Counted from the stretch's first letter, positions 17,711 to 26,302 are shown. The stretch: 64,000 nucleotides of DNA from Chryseolinea serpens (GCF_900129725.1 NZ_FQWQ01000001.1:3038001-3102000); one strand, 5' to 3'. Program-made: numbers and translations. Notes: generated by a model not told the origin, from the letters alone.

Positions 17711-18229
17711 ATGACTGCGGAACTACAAATTGAGAACACGGTCCCGGCCGACCTGGAATTCGTCTATTCCCTGTTCGATCACTCCATTGCCTACCAGGAG
17801 AAAAAAGGCGCGCCGGTCTGGCGAGGCTACGACAAGGGTGCTTTGGTGAAAGACATCAACGACGGGCATCAATACAAGATCGTGATCCAATCGCAGATCG
17901 CCATCGTCTTCAGCGTTTGCTATGCCGACGCTGTGATCTGGAGGGAAATGGAAACCGGCACGTCCGTTTATCTTCACCGGATCGTGGTGAACCCGGCCTT
18001 TAAAGGTCAAAAGTTGTTTGGGAAAATTTTAGCCTGGACGTTGGATCATGCGCGGCAAAGAGGACTGGCCACCGTCCGGATGGATACGTGGGACAACAAT
18101 CCCTCCCTCATTGATTACTACAAAAGCTTTGGATTTACATTTATCGGCAGTTACGTCACGCCTAACACTCCAAAACTACCAGCACATAACAGAAACCTGC
18201 CCATCGTGCTTCTGGAGATCAAGCTGTAG
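17711..18229 (+). CDS. GNAT-family N-acetyltransferase
   Basis: A 172-residue GCN5-related acetyltransferase that would use acetyl-CoA. The acetyl-CoA loop region is RIVVNPAFKGQKLFGKILAW, followed by ARQRGLATVRMDTWDNN and the typical LIDYYKSFGFTFIGSY end. An upstream in-frame extension overlaps the serine hydrolase; ATG at 17711 gives the conserved N-terminus and a separate start 62 bases after that gene. The substrate is unknown. Confidence 0.85.
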   Translation: MTAELQIENTVPADLEFVYSLFDHSIAYQEKKGAPVWRGYDKGALVKDINDGHQYKIVIQSQIAIVFSVCYADAVIWREMETGTSVYLHRIVVNPAFKGQKLFGKILAWTLDHARQRGLATVRMDTWDNNPSLIDYYKSFGFTFIGSYVTPNTPKLPAHNRNLPIVLLEIKL

Positions 18230-18296
18230 CGACAGCGTGATAGCCCATTAAACATTTTTTGTATTGAGGATCCCGTCGAGCTCTATCGAAGAGAAT

Positions 18297-19088
18297 CTAT
18301 TTCTGATACCGGTCAATGATGTGCTGACTGATCACTTTGTAAAGCTCTGCTACTTCTTCATCTTCTCCCGTCAAAAACTCCAGGTGGTGATCGAGCGTTT
18401 CGAAATCGCCGCGTCGGGCCGGACCGGTCTGCGCATTTTCAGGGCCGATGGTGAGACTCTTATTGAGCGTTTCGGAGATGAGCGGTTTTAGCCAGTCGAA
18501 ACTCAGGCTGTTGTCTTTCATGATCTCCTGCGAAAGCAGCAACATGTGGTTGGTGAAGTTCGAAGCAAACACCGCGGCAACGTGCAGGGCCTTGCGCTCC
18601 TGTGAGGTGATCTTGAACACGTGCTTGCTCACACTCTTGGCCATGGCCGTCAGCACTTTTTCCGTGTCGCTGTTTTCGCTCTCGACAAAAAAAGGCACGG
18701 CGGCCAGATCGATCTTTCTCGATTTGCTGAAGGTTTGCAACGGATAAAAAACTCCCGTGCTCGATGTGGCCGCGTAGCCCAACACACTCAGGGGCTGTGC
18801 GCCGGAGGTATGGACCAGGATGGAGTCTTCCGGCAACACGATCTCTTTCGCGATATCGGCAATGGCATCGTCGGTGGCGGCAATCACAAAAATTTTGGAA
18901 GGGCTTGTCGAAAAGTCCAGCGAAGCTTTCACGTCGGCTTCATACAGGCGCTCGACGAGCGCGCCCGCGTGTGAGGGATTGGGACTATACACTTCTTTCA
19001 CAGCAAACCCGGCGTTGTCCAAGGCGGGCGCCAGGTGCCAGGCCAGGTTGCCCGAACCAATAAAAGACACGGAAGCCGGTTTTGTCAT
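18297..19088 (-). CDS. Rossmann-like/DUF2520 domain protein
   Basis: A 263-residue protein with an N-terminal NAD(P)-binding fold (FIGSGNLAWHLAPAL, then VYSPNPSHA) and a C-terminal helical DUF2520 domain containing HVAAVFASNFTNH. It resembles pyrroline-5-carboxylate or F420-type reductases in layout, but its reaction is not established. It follows prmC by 12 bases on the same strand and is probably in its operon. Confidence 0.85.
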   Translation of the reverse strand: MTKPASVSFIGSGNLAWHLAPALDNAGFAVKEVYSPNPSHAGALVERLYEADVKASLDFSTSPSKIFVIAATDDAIADIAKEIVLPEDSILVHTSGAQPLSVLGYAATSSTGVFYPLQTFSKSRKIDLAAVPFFVESENSDTEKVLTAMAKSVSKHVFKITSQERKALHVAAVFASNFTNHMLLLSQEIMKDNSLSFDWLKPLISETLNKSLTIGPENAQTGPARRGDFETLDHHLEFLTGEDEEVAELYKVISQHIIDRYQK

Positions 19089-19100
19089 CCTCCAAAAATA

Positions 19101-20006
19101 TCAACCTAAAACACCTTTTACAATTCTTTCCTTCCCGAAGATGTCTTTTACAATCATCACCTCCCTGAATCCCTCTTCCCGGAAGATATTCGCCACACCT
19201 TCGCCAAACCGCTCATGGATCTCCACCGCGAGCAACCCAGACCTGCGAAGCGCCCGCGAGGCCTGCCGGGCGATGGCCTTATAAAAAATCAGCGGATCAT
19301 CCTCCGGCACAAAAAGCGCCAACGCCGGCTCAAAATCCGTCACATTCCTGCGCATCTCCACCTTCTCGCTCCAGGGAATATATGGCGGATTGCTAACCAT
19401 CACATCCAATTTATCCCAAGGCAACGCGTCATTCAATATATCCAGCTTCACAATATCCACCTTGGCATTCAACAAAGAAGCGTTCTCCCTCGCCACAGCA
19501 ATCGCCACCTCACTCACATCCACCGCAAAAACCTCCGCCCCCTTGATCTCCAAAAACAAAGTAATCGGAATACACCCCGTACCCGTCCCGATATCCAACA
19601 CCCGAATAGGTGCACCAGATCTCCAACTCCCAACTACCGGCTCCCAACTCCTGGCTCCTGGCTCCTGGCTTCTGGCTCCTACCTCCCCAACAACCAGCCT
19701 CACCAACTCCTCCGTCTCCGGTCTAGGAATGAGCACCCCCGGCCTCACCCCAAACCTCCTCCCATAAAACTCCGTCTCCCCCAACACATATTGCAGCGGC
19801 TCGCCTGTGCTGAGCCGGTTTAGGATGGTCTCCATTTTTTCCTCCATCACCGGCGACATCGTCACCGGCTTATCTGCCAGCACGTCGGTTCTGGAAATTG
19901 AAAAAAGATGTTCCAGCACGATGTAGGCCATGGCATTCACCTCTTCCGCGTCCTCGGAGGGCATGCGGCTCACGAAATACCGGAACAACGCTTTGGAATT
20001 CTTCAT
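19101..20006 (-). CDS. prmC: Release factor glutamine methyltransferase PrmC with in-frame repeat insertion
   Basis: A 301-residue enzyme that N5-methylates the GGQ glutamine of release factors. It has a helical N-terminal domain (about 1-100), then LDIGTGTGCIPITLF (SAM motif I) and the catalytic NPPYIPWSE. Between the conserved RPETEELVRLVV and motif I lies an extra stretch with a seven-residue period (GARSQEP, GARSWEP, VVGSWRS), encoded by a heptamer repeat array at 19625-19687. The frame is intact, so the enzyme may still be active. ATG at 20006 is preferred; only 29 bases separate it from ribD on the other strand. Confidence 0.93.
   Translation of the reverse strand: MKNSKALFRYFVSRMPSEDAEEVNAMAYIVLEHLFSISRTDVLADKPVTMSPVMEEKMETILNRLSTGEPLQYVLGETEFYGRRFGVRPGVLIPRPETEELVRLVVGEVGARSQEPGARSWEPVVGSWRSGAPIRVLDIGTGTGCIPITLFLEIKGAEVFAVDVSEVAIAVARENASLLNAKVDIVKLDILNDALPWDKLDVMVSNPPYIPWSEKVEMRRNVTDFEPALALFVPEDDPLIFYKAIARQASRALRRSGLLAVEIHERFGEGVANIFREEGFREVMIVKDIFGKERIVKGVLG
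19625..19687. repeat. Heptamer tandem array inside prmC
   Basis: Nine consecutive imperfect 7-base units are read on the plus strand: AACTCCC, AACTACC, GGCTCCC, AACTCCT, GGCTCCT, GGCTCCT, GGCTTCT, GGCTCCT, ACCTCCC. Three units make 21 bases, so the array keeps the reading frame and yields a 7-residue protein repeat. It resembles the heptameric short tandem repeats known from other bacterial genomes. Confidence 0.85.
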
Positions 20007-20035
20007 CGCTTGGCAATCTTTGCAAGTATAAGGCA

Positions 20036-21100
20036 ATGACCAAACACGACCATCATACCGACGAGCTTTTTATGCGCCGCGCGCTCGAGTTGGCCACACT
20101 GGGTCGTGGACAAGTGAGCCCGAACCCGTTGGTGGGTTGTGTCATCGTGCACGAAGGCAAGATCATTGGCGAAGGCTGGCACAAAAAATACGGTGAGGCC
20201 CACGCCGAGGTGAACGCCGTGAACAGCGTAGACAACCCAGCGCTGCTCGCAGAAAGCACGGTGTATGTGAACCTCGAACCTTGCTCGCATTTTGGCAAAA
20301 CACCGCCGTGTGCCGACATGCTCATCGCCCATCGCGTAAAAAAAGTAGTGGTGGCCAACCTCGACTCCAACCCGCTGGTTTCGGGTGCGGGCATCAAAAA
20401 ACTTCGTGCCGCGGGCGTCGAGGTGATCACGGGCATCCTGGACAAAGACGGTCATGCCCTTAACGAAGCGTTCTTCACCTCCATCACCCTGCAACGACCC
20501 TTCATTGTGCTGAAGTGGGCAGAGACTGCCGACGGATTTATTGCGCGCGAAAATTATGATTCGAAGTGGATCAGTCACGAGCTGTCGCGGCAAGTGGTGC
20601 ATCAATGGCGCGCGGGCTTGGATGCGATCCTGGTGGGGTCGCGCACGGTCGCCCACGACAATCCTCAACTCACGGTGCGCGACTGGAGCGGGCGCAATCC
20701 CGTTCGTGTGGTCATCGATCGCTTTCTGCGGCTCGATCCCAAGTTACATGTGTTCGATGGATCACAAAAAACATTGCGCTACAACGTACTGAAACACGAA
20801 GAACATCCCGGGCTTTCTTTTGTGCGCCTGGATGAAAACGATTTTCTGCAGCAACTGATAAAAGATCTGCACAAACAAAAAATCCAGTCCATTCTGGTAG
20901 AAGGTGGCGCCCACACGTTGCAACATTTCATTGATGAGGGACTGTGGGACGAGGCGCGCATATTTCAATCGCCGCGTTGTTTTGAGAAAGGCATTGCCGC
21001 GCCGGTCATTCGAGGCAGGCTAGCGGCACAACACACGCTGGCAGAAGACACGCTGAAGACCCTGCGGCCCTTAGCGGCATCTCCAAAGAAAGTCCAGTAG
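20036..21100 (+). CDS. ribD: Bifunctional riboflavin biosynthesis deaminase/reductase RibD
   Basis: A 354-residue enzyme for two steps after GTP cyclohydrolase II. The N-terminal deaminase domain (about 1-145) carries the zinc site in HAEVNAV and PCSHFGKTPPCADML. The C-terminal reductase domain carries KWAETADGFIA, VGSRTVAHDNPQLTVR and VEGGAHTLQHF. ATG at 20036 removes an upstream extension that runs over the prmC start. The 3' end overlaps the convergent amidotransferase gene by 30 bases. A sequence AATCTTTG at 20015-20022 may serve as a -7 element. Confidence 0.95.
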   Translation: MTKHDHHTDELFMRRALELATLGRGQVSPNPLVGCVIVHEGKIIGEGWHKKYGEAHAEVNAVNSVDNPALLAESTVYVNLEPCSHFGKTPPCADMLIAHRVKKVVVANLDSNPLVSGAGIKKLRAAGVEVITGILDKDGHALNEAFFTSITLQRPFIVLKWAETADGFIARENYDSKWISHELSRQVVHQWRAGLDAILVGSRTVAHDNPQLTVRDWSGRNPVRVVIDRFLRLDPKLHVFDGSQKTLRYNVLKHEEHPGLSFVRLDENDFLQQLIKDLHKQKIQSILVEGGAHTLQHFIDEGLWDEARIFQSPRCFEKGIAAPVIRGRLAAQHTLAEDTLKTLRPLAASPKKVQ

Positions 21101-21766
21101 CAGTGGATTAGGATGGCCGGGTGCCGAATCCAGCGAAGGCTGGAATAAGGTGCCATTAAAAAAACGATGACCTTTCAATTCAACGGCGCGCGCTTCGCCT
21201 TGTGGCGACAGCGCCGTAAAGACAAAAGGTGGCTTGTTGATCTGGTATTGAAATTTGGGATTCACACCATAGCTGCAAAAGAAATGTCCTGTCAGCGTTT
21301 CGGTGTGAAGCGTTTTGAACAGCCAGGATTCTTTATCGGTGATGCGCACTTCTTCGGTCAATCCCTTTAGAGAGCAGCTCATTTTGGAGACCACCAGGCG
21401 TTTGCCTTGCGGGTCACTTTCTTCGTGGGAAGCGGTTTCGATCTTCAGCACATTCCGGGCATACTCGATGACCATGTATTGGAACCCGCCGCAGAAGCCC
21501 AACAAGGGAAAGTCATTTTCGCGGGCCCAGCGAATGGTGTTGTACACGGCATCGTCGTTGTCGTAGGGTGAGCCGGGCGCAATGAGGACGCCATGAAATT
21601 TATTTTCGTGAAAAGTGGTTTCATCCAGGAAGGCTGTGGGGGTCCATACCGCTTCCAGCATGAAGTCCAGAAAGGGGCGACAGTGGTCGATCGCTTCCTG
21701 GAGGGCACGGAGGGTCGGGATCTTTTTGCTGAAGTCGCCAACCAAGGCGAGGCGAATGCGTTTCAT
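21071..21766 (-). CDS. Class I glutamine-amidotransferase-like protein (CTP-synthase C-terminal-related)
   Basis: A 231-residue stand-alone protein resembling the glutaminase domain of CTP synthase. The nucleophile elbow is LLGFCGGFQYMVIEYARNV. The segment that normally carries the His-Pro-Glu of the catalytic triad reads LFQPSLDS, so the histidine is not in its usual place. This matches a family annotated as CTP synthase C-terminal region-related proteins, some of which have selenocysteine; here the codon is Cys. The function is not known. ATG at 21766 is preferred. The end overlaps ribD antisense by 30 bases. Confidence 0.75.
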   Translation of the reverse strand: MKRIRLALVGDFSKKIPTLRALQEAIDHCRPFLDFMLEAVWTPTAFLDETTFHENKFHGVLIAPGSPYDNDDAVYNTIRWARENDFPLLGFCGGFQYMVIEYARNVLKIETASHEESDPQGKRLVVSKMSCSLKGLTEEVRITDKESWLFKTLHTETLTGHFFCSYGVNPKFQYQINKPPFVFTALSPQGEARAVELKGHRFFNGTLFQPSLDSAPGHPNPLLLDFLWRCR

Positions 21767-21809
21767 AAAAGTGACGTTTCGAATAACGGAAATAAAAACA
21801 AAAGATACT

Positions 21810-22169
21810 ATGCAAAAAGTCAACATTCAGGAGAAGCTGGCCTCGTTTTCGGACCATTGGAACCCGCGCATCGTAGGCGAACTGAACGGACAGCACGTAA
21901 AAGCCACGAAACTGAAGGGCGAATTTATATGGCATCACCACGACCACGAGGATGAGTTGTTCCTGGTGATCAAGGGGAAATTAAAAATGGAATTCCGCGA
22001 AAAAACCGTGGAAGTGAACCCCGGAGAGTTTATCATTGTACCCCGCGGGGTAGAGCACAGGCCGGTGGCCGACGAGGAAGTGGAATTGCTGCTCTTCGAA
22101 CCCGCCTCCACCCTCAACACCGGCAACGTGGAAAATGAGCGTACCCGGAAGGAGTTGGAGAAAATTTAA
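21810..22169 (+). CDS. Small cupin-domain protein
   Basis: A 119-residue single-domain cupin. The first metal-binding motif is visible in WHHHDHEDELFLVIKG and the second in PGEFIIVPRGVEHRPVA. Such proteins bind a metal ion and act as isomerases, oxygenases or small-molecule sensors; nothing here picks one. ATG at 21810 is chosen because the upstream in-frame extension runs across the divergent amidotransferase gene. The 43-base gap to that gene is the shared promoter region. Confidence 0.85.
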   Translation: MQKVNIQEKLASFSDHWNPRIVGELNGQHVKATKLKGEFIWHHHDHEDELFLVIKGKLKMEFREKTVEVNPGEFIIVPRGVEHRPVADEEVELLLFEPASTLNTGNVENERTRKELEKI

Positions 22170-22172
22170 ATT

Positions 22173-22207
22173 AGTAGTTAGTATTAAGTCCTGAGTCATT
22201 AGTACCG
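22173..22207. repeat. Heptamer tandem array between cupin and fRMsr genes
   Basis: Five consecutive units with the pattern AGTNNNN occur: AGTAGTT, AGTATTA, AGTCCTG, AGTCATT, AGTACCG. They start four bases after the cupin stop. A short hairpin follows (GTATTC, nine bases, GAATAC at about 22209-22229). The period equals that of the array inside prmC 2.5 kb away, although the unit sequence differs. Confidence 0.7.
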
Positions 22208-22263
22208 GGTATTCTGAGACACGGAATACTTGAGCTGGTGGCTTAGTCTTTCAAAAATAAAAC

Positions 22264-22746
22264 ATGGCTGAAGAACTGATCATTGCCTCCACTGCCGACA
22301 AAGCCGAGCGCTATGCAACGCTGGTCCCACAAATCGAATCGCTCGTGACGGGCGAGCCTGACCTGGTCGCAAACCTGTCGAACATCGCGGCGGCACTGCG
22401 GCAGACCCTGAACTTCTTTTGGGTGGGGTTTTACCTGGTGAAGAACGATCAGTTGGTGCTGGGACCGTTCCAGGGACCGATTGCCTGCACGCGGATCAAC
22501 TTCGGCAAGGGCGTTTGCGGCACCTCGTGGAAGGAAAAGAAGACCATCCTGGTGCCCGACGTAGAAGCCTTCCCCGGCCACATTGCCTGCAGCTCCGCTT
22601 CGAAGTCGGAGATCGTGCTGCCCGCCTTTAAAAACGGCGAAGTCGCCCTCGTGCTGGACGTCGACAGCGACGTGCTCAATGACTTCGACGACACCGACCA
22701 ACGCGAGCTCGAAAAGGTGATGCGCATCATCGAGACCTTGCTCTGA
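22264..22746 (+). CDS. msrC: Free methionine-(R)-sulfoxide reductase (GAF domain)
   Basis: A 160-residue single GAF-domain enzyme that reduces free methionine-R-sulfoxide with thioredoxin. The conserved cysteines lie in GPIACTRI, GKGVCGTSW and HIACSSASKSEIVLP, and FFWVGFYLV is the typical start of the GAF core. The length fits fRMsr rather than a sensory GAF protein. It is cytosolic and protects the methionine pool from oxidation. Confidence 0.9.
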   Translation: MAEELIIASTADKAERYATLVPQIESLVTGEPDLVANLSNIAAALRQTLNFFWVGFYLVKNDQLVLGPFQGPIACTRINFGKGVCGTSWKEKKTILVPDVEAFPGHIACSSASKSEIVLPAFKNGEVALVLDVDSDVLNDFDDTDQRELEKVMRIIETLL

Positions 22747-22779
22747 TCTTAAACCAAAACTTAGGCTTACCTTCGCTGC

Positions 22780-24567
22780 ATGACCCGGGAAGAGTGCATG
22801 TTATTTTATGAAAAACGCGTGGCCACCTTCAAGGCTTCGCTGGCGCAGCAGAAAAAGAATATAAACGTCATTTCCAACCTGAGGCTCCTCACCGCAGTAG
22901 CCTTTTTGGGTGCGCTCTATTTCGGATTTTCAACGACCTATTTTTTGTATGCAGCCTTCGTGCTGTTAGTTCTTTTTGTGGTCCTCGTTCAACGTCACGC
23001 AAAGCTCCATGCCGAGAAGACACACGTTGAAAATTTACTAAACATCAACATCGCGGAGGGTCGCGCCCTCGTGGGCGATATATCCGGCTTTGCTCCGGGC
23101 ATTGAATTCATCGACGGGCATCATCCCTATTCGCACGATCTCGATATTTTTGGAGAAGGCTCGGTCTTCCAGGCCATCAATCGCTGCAATACGCTGGACG
23201 GCAAAAAACAGATGGCCCATCGCCTTTCCACACCCCTGGCATCGGCGGAGGACATCGCAGCCCACCAGGAAGCCGTTCGTGAGCTGGCAGGGAACACCAA
23301 TTTCCGTCAACACTTTCAGGCAGCGGGAAAAGAAATTGACGAACAGACACGCGACCGCGCCGAACTGCTGGAATGGCTTCGACAGCCTTCTTTCCTGTTT
23401 GACAAATCTTATTTTGGAGTGTTGCTCGTGGTGGTTCCCTCCATTACCGTTGGAGCCATTCTCGGTGCATTCTTCTTTCCGGTGCTAAAAACAATTGCCA
23501 TCGTTTTGTCTCTCTCGCAGTGGGCGTTCCTGGGTTTGTACATCAAGCGCGTCAACGTTTTTCATGACTACATCAGCCGCAAAAAAAATATTCTCGAAAA
23601 ATACGCGCACCTGCTCCACTATCTCCAGCCGGAAAAATTCAATTCCCCCCTGTTGCAAAACCTTTCCGCGCAGGCGAAAGATGCCGACGTGAAAGTGAAA
23701 GCCTTGGCCGGGCTGGTCAGTTCACTCAACGCACGATTGAACGCGATGACCAACCTGCTGGTGAACAGCACGCTGCTCTACGACCTGCAATTTGTTTACC
23801 GTCTCGAAAAATGGAAAGCCGACAATGCGTCCAACCTGAAAATGTGGCTGGATGTGATCTGTGAAACGGAGATGTTGTGCAGCATCGGGACGTTTGCGTT
23901 CAATCATCCATCGTTTACTTTCCCGACGATTCACACGCAGCTGTCCATCGAAACCGAACGTATGGGCCATCCGTTGATCCCCGAAAGCGAATGTGTCCCC
24001 AACAGTGTCACGTTGGGTCAAGGGCCCTCGGTGCTCATCATCACCGGCGCGAACATGGCGGGCAAGAGCACGTTCCTTCGCACCATCGGTGTCAATCTCG
24101 TATTGGCGCTGAGTGGGGGACCGGTTTGTGCCACCTCTTTCCGTTGCCCGGTCATCGGCCTGCGATCGGGTATGCGCACGGCCGATTCGCTAAAAGATCA
24201 CCAATCCTATTTCTACGCCGAGCTCAACCGCCTCAAAACCATCATGGACGAACTGCGCAGCGACAAGCCGCTCTTCATTCTGCTGGACGAAATCCTAAAA
24301 GGAACCAACTCCACCGACAAACAAGCCGGCTCCATCGCCCTCGTAAAACAACTCATCCCCCACCCCTGTCTTGCGCTCATCGCCACCCACGACCTCGCTC
24401 TTGGAGCACTGGAAACCGAATACCCCAGCCACGTAAAAAACTTCTGCTTCGAAGCCACCATTGAAAACGATCAACTGTCGTTCGACTACAAACTAAAACC
24501 TGGCCTCGCGCAAAAAATGAACGCCACATTCCTCATGAAAAAAATGGGCATCATCCCAAAGGACTAG
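22780..24567 (+). CDS. Membrane-associated MutS-family ATPase
   Basis: A 595-residue protein with a C-terminal MutS ATPase: Walker A GANMAGKSTFLRTIG, then ADSLKDHQSYFYAEL, Walker B FILLDEILKGTNSTDK and ATHDLALG. The N-terminal part has no mismatch-reading domain. It has a pair of membrane helices at about residues 35-72 and another at about 205-248, with lever-like helices between. This architecture recurs in Bacteroidota, but I know of no assigned function. Canonical MutS and MutS2 lack membrane segments. A TACCTTCG sequence 5-12 bases before the start may be the promoter, which would leave almost no leader. Confidence 0.82.
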   Translation: MTREECMLFYEKRVATFKASLAQQKKNINVISNLRLLTAVAFLGALYFGFSTTYFLYAAFVLLVLFVVLVQRHAKLHAEKTHVENLLNINIAEGRALVGDISGFAPGIEFIDGHHPYSHDLDIFGEGSVFQAINRCNTLDGKKQMAHRLSTPLASAEDIAAHQEAVRELAGNTNFRQHFQAAGKEIDEQTRDRAELLEWLRQPSFLFDKSYFGVLLVVVPSITVGAILGAFFFPVLKTIAIVLSLSQWAFLGLYIKRVNVFHDYISRKKNILEKYAHLLHYLQPEKFNSPLLQNLSAQAKDADVKVKALAGLVSSLNARLNAMTNLLVNSTLLYDLQFVYRLEKWKADNASNLKMWLDVICETEMLCSIGTFAFNHPSFTFPTIHTQLSIETERMGHPLIPESECVPNSVTLGQGPSVLIITGANMAGKSTFLRTIGVNLVLALSGGPVCATSFRCPVIGLRSGMRTADSLKDHQSYFYAELNRLKTIMDELRSDKPLFILLDEILKGTNSTDKQAGSIALVKQLIPHPCLALIATHDLALGALETEYPSHVKNFCFEATIENDQLSFDYKLKPGLAQKMNATFLMKKMGIIPKD

Positions 24568-24576
24568 GCTCTCCGG

Positions 24577-24611
24577 CTTTGCTCCCATAGCTTTAGCGAA
24601 GGCGGGCGGTT
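24577..24611. repeat. Dispersed palindromic repeat, copy B
   Basis: The copy reads TTTGCTCCCATAGCTTTAGC then GAAGGCGGGCGGT. It is in the opposite orientation to copy A and begins about ten bases after the MutS-type gene's stop. Confidence 0.7.
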
Positions 24612-24757
24612 AAAATCCAACGCGAAGCATCTTTTCTCATCTACACCTTCCGGTATATCGTCTTGTCATTGCCACCCCTCGTCTACTTTGACAAATCCCA
24701 CTCCGCAAAAATCCTTTTTCACAACGTTCTTAGCATCAGAATTCAAACAAAAATGCT

Positions 24758-25624
24758 ATGAAGATTGACAGAGTGACGGGATGGGCAGGCCTTTTTATAA
24801 CAGCGCTTTTCATGTCGTGCCAGGATAACAACAACAGCCAACCCACGGGTTTTGACGTGGCCGCTTCAACGGGTGCAGAAGATGCCGGCACGCAATCGGC
24901 CACCCTAAAGCTGAACAAAGCCGCCTCCAGCGACGTGACGGTGACCTTTGCCCTGAAAGGAACCGCCGCCCTCAACGGCGATTATACCTTACTCACACCT
25001 TCACCCCTCACGGTGAAAGCCGGGGCATCCACCGCCCAAATCGATTTCAAGATCATCGACGACTCCGTCATCGAAGCGACCGACAAAAAGATCACGTTCG
25101 AGATCACCGGCGTCCAGGGCCAAACCCTCGACACCAACTCCGACCGCCTCACCTACACCTACACCATCACCGACAACGACAAGATCCCCACCGACGGCAT
25201 GCAGGTTGACCTCACGTGGAACCTCGGCGAAGGGGTGGACATCGACAGCGCCAATCTCGACATGTACCTGGTGTATAACGTGGTGGTCGAGAACAACCAG
25301 GTGACTTCGCTCGATGTCAACCAGGATGTTTACAGCGAGAAAACATCGGGATTTGAAAGCTTTGTGATCGGCTCGGCGGTAAAGGATACGGAGTATTATG
25401 TGGCGGCGGTGTACAAGGACGGAAGCGTAGCGGTGCCATTTACTTTTGGATTTAGTACGACGGCGAATGGATCTAGTCAAAGCGCGGGGTCATTCACATC
25501 CAGTGATGCCGGGTCGGCTTTGTTTTATGGGCCGATTCAGAAATCAGGGAACACGTTTAGCCGGCTGGCTGCTCCGCAGCTTGTGAAATATAAATTGAAT
25601 GCAAAAGTGTTGAATGGCTTGTAG
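24758..25624 (+). CDS. Lipoprotein with a Calx-beta-like domain
   Basis: A 288-residue exported protein. The signal ends in a lipobox (FITALFMSCQD, Cys at about residue 21). Residues 35-140 resemble a Calx-beta domain (VTVTFALKGTAALNGDYTL, then IDDSVIEATDKKITFEITG). The remaining 145 residues form a second beta-rich domain with no family I recognise (LTWNLGEGVDIDSANLDMYL). It is probably surface or periplasmic; a calcium-binding or structural role is inferred only from the domain. Confidence 0.82.
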   Translation: MKIDRVTGWAGLFITALFMSCQDNNNSQPTGFDVAASTGAEDAGTQSATLKLNKAASSDVTVTFALKGTAALNGDYTLLTPSPLTVKAGASTAQIDFKIIDDSVIEATDKKITFEITGVQGQTLDTNSDRLTYTYTITDNDKIPTDGMQVDLTWNLGEGVDIDSANLDMYLVYNVVVENNQVTSLDVNQDVYSEKTSGFESFVIGSAVKDTEYYVAAVYKDGSVAVPFTFGFSTTANGSSQSAGSFTSSDAGSALFYGPIQKSGNTFSRLAAPQLVKYKLNAKVLNGL

Positions 25625-25638
25625 TTCGAGTGAGTTTT

Positions 25639-25680
25639 GAACCGCCTCGCCTACGCTAAAGCTTCGGCGAGCAAAGAGAG
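25639..25680. repeat. Dispersed palindromic repeat, copy C
   Basis: It reads GAACCGCCTCGCCTACGCTA then AAGCTTCGGCGAGCAAAG. It starts 15 bases after the Calx-beta lipoprotein stop and is followed by GGCGCAGAGGCACAAAGACG-type text up to about 25716. Copy D is nearly its exact reverse complement (one mismatch over about 35 bases). Confidence 0.8.
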
Positions 25681-25756
25681 GCGCAGAGGCACAAAGACGC
25701 AAAGTTGACGCAGAGGGGTTACTTTGTCGATTTGTGGCCTCTGTTTTTTTATCCGC

Positions 25757-26230
25757 TCATGCCAGCAAATCTCTCCAACGATCGCTCTCTGCGACAGCTT
25801 TTATTTCCTGGTTTCGGTTGATCAGGAATTTTGTCATATACGCTTTCAAAAACAGATTGTCCGCCATTCTGCCCAACGCTCCAAGCGGCGATTTATATTC
25901 AAACACGTCGGTCATGAGCGTGCCGGTGGCGGAGGCTTCGAAGAGGTGAGTGTGTTTCATGTGGGCAAACGCGCCCTTCAGCATGGTGTCTACAAAGGAT
26001 CGGGGGCGATCCATCGCGATGATCTTCACGGTTAATCTTTGATAGACCCCCAGGTGCTTAGCGCGCCAGGTGATGAAGTCATCCAACTCCACCAGCCCGC
26101 TGGTCTTGCCATCGATGGCTTCTTCGTGGGTCCCTCTTGTAGAGAGCTTGTGCAACTCGACGCTGCGCGATAGATCGAAAACCCGGTCAACCGGCGCGTC
26201 AATAAAAGTCTCCAGACGAATGATATTCAT
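25757..26230 (-). CDS. SRPBCC/polyketide-cyclase-like ligand-binding protein
   Basis: A 157-residue START-like fold protein. The N-terminal IIRLETFIDAPVDRVFDLSR, followed by VELHKLSTRGT and ITWRAKHLGVYQRLTV, is typical of the SRPBCC family, which binds hydrophobic ligands. No catalytic role can be assigned. ATG at 26230 is preferred over a GTG two codons earlier. The gene sits between two inverted copies (C and D) of the dispersed palindromic repeat. Confidence 0.83.
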   Translation of the reverse strand: MNIIRLETFIDAPVDRVFDLSRSVELHKLSTRGTHEEAIDGKTSGLVELDDFITWRAKHLGVYQRLTVKIIAMDRPRSFVDTMLKGAFAHMKHTHLFEASATGTLMTDVFEYKSPLGALGRMADNLFLKAYMTKFLINRNQEIKAVAESDRWRDLLA

Positions 26231-26302
26231 TTGCACTTAAACTCCACGAACCCAAATCCTACCAAGGTGGAAGTCCGTAGAATTTTATCAAAATTCTTTG
26301 CC

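Noticed and set aside
22173-22207. Heptamer array considered as a CRISPR or a phage attachment site
   Set aside because: Units are seven bases with no spacers, there are no cas genes, and no integrase or tRNA is nearby.
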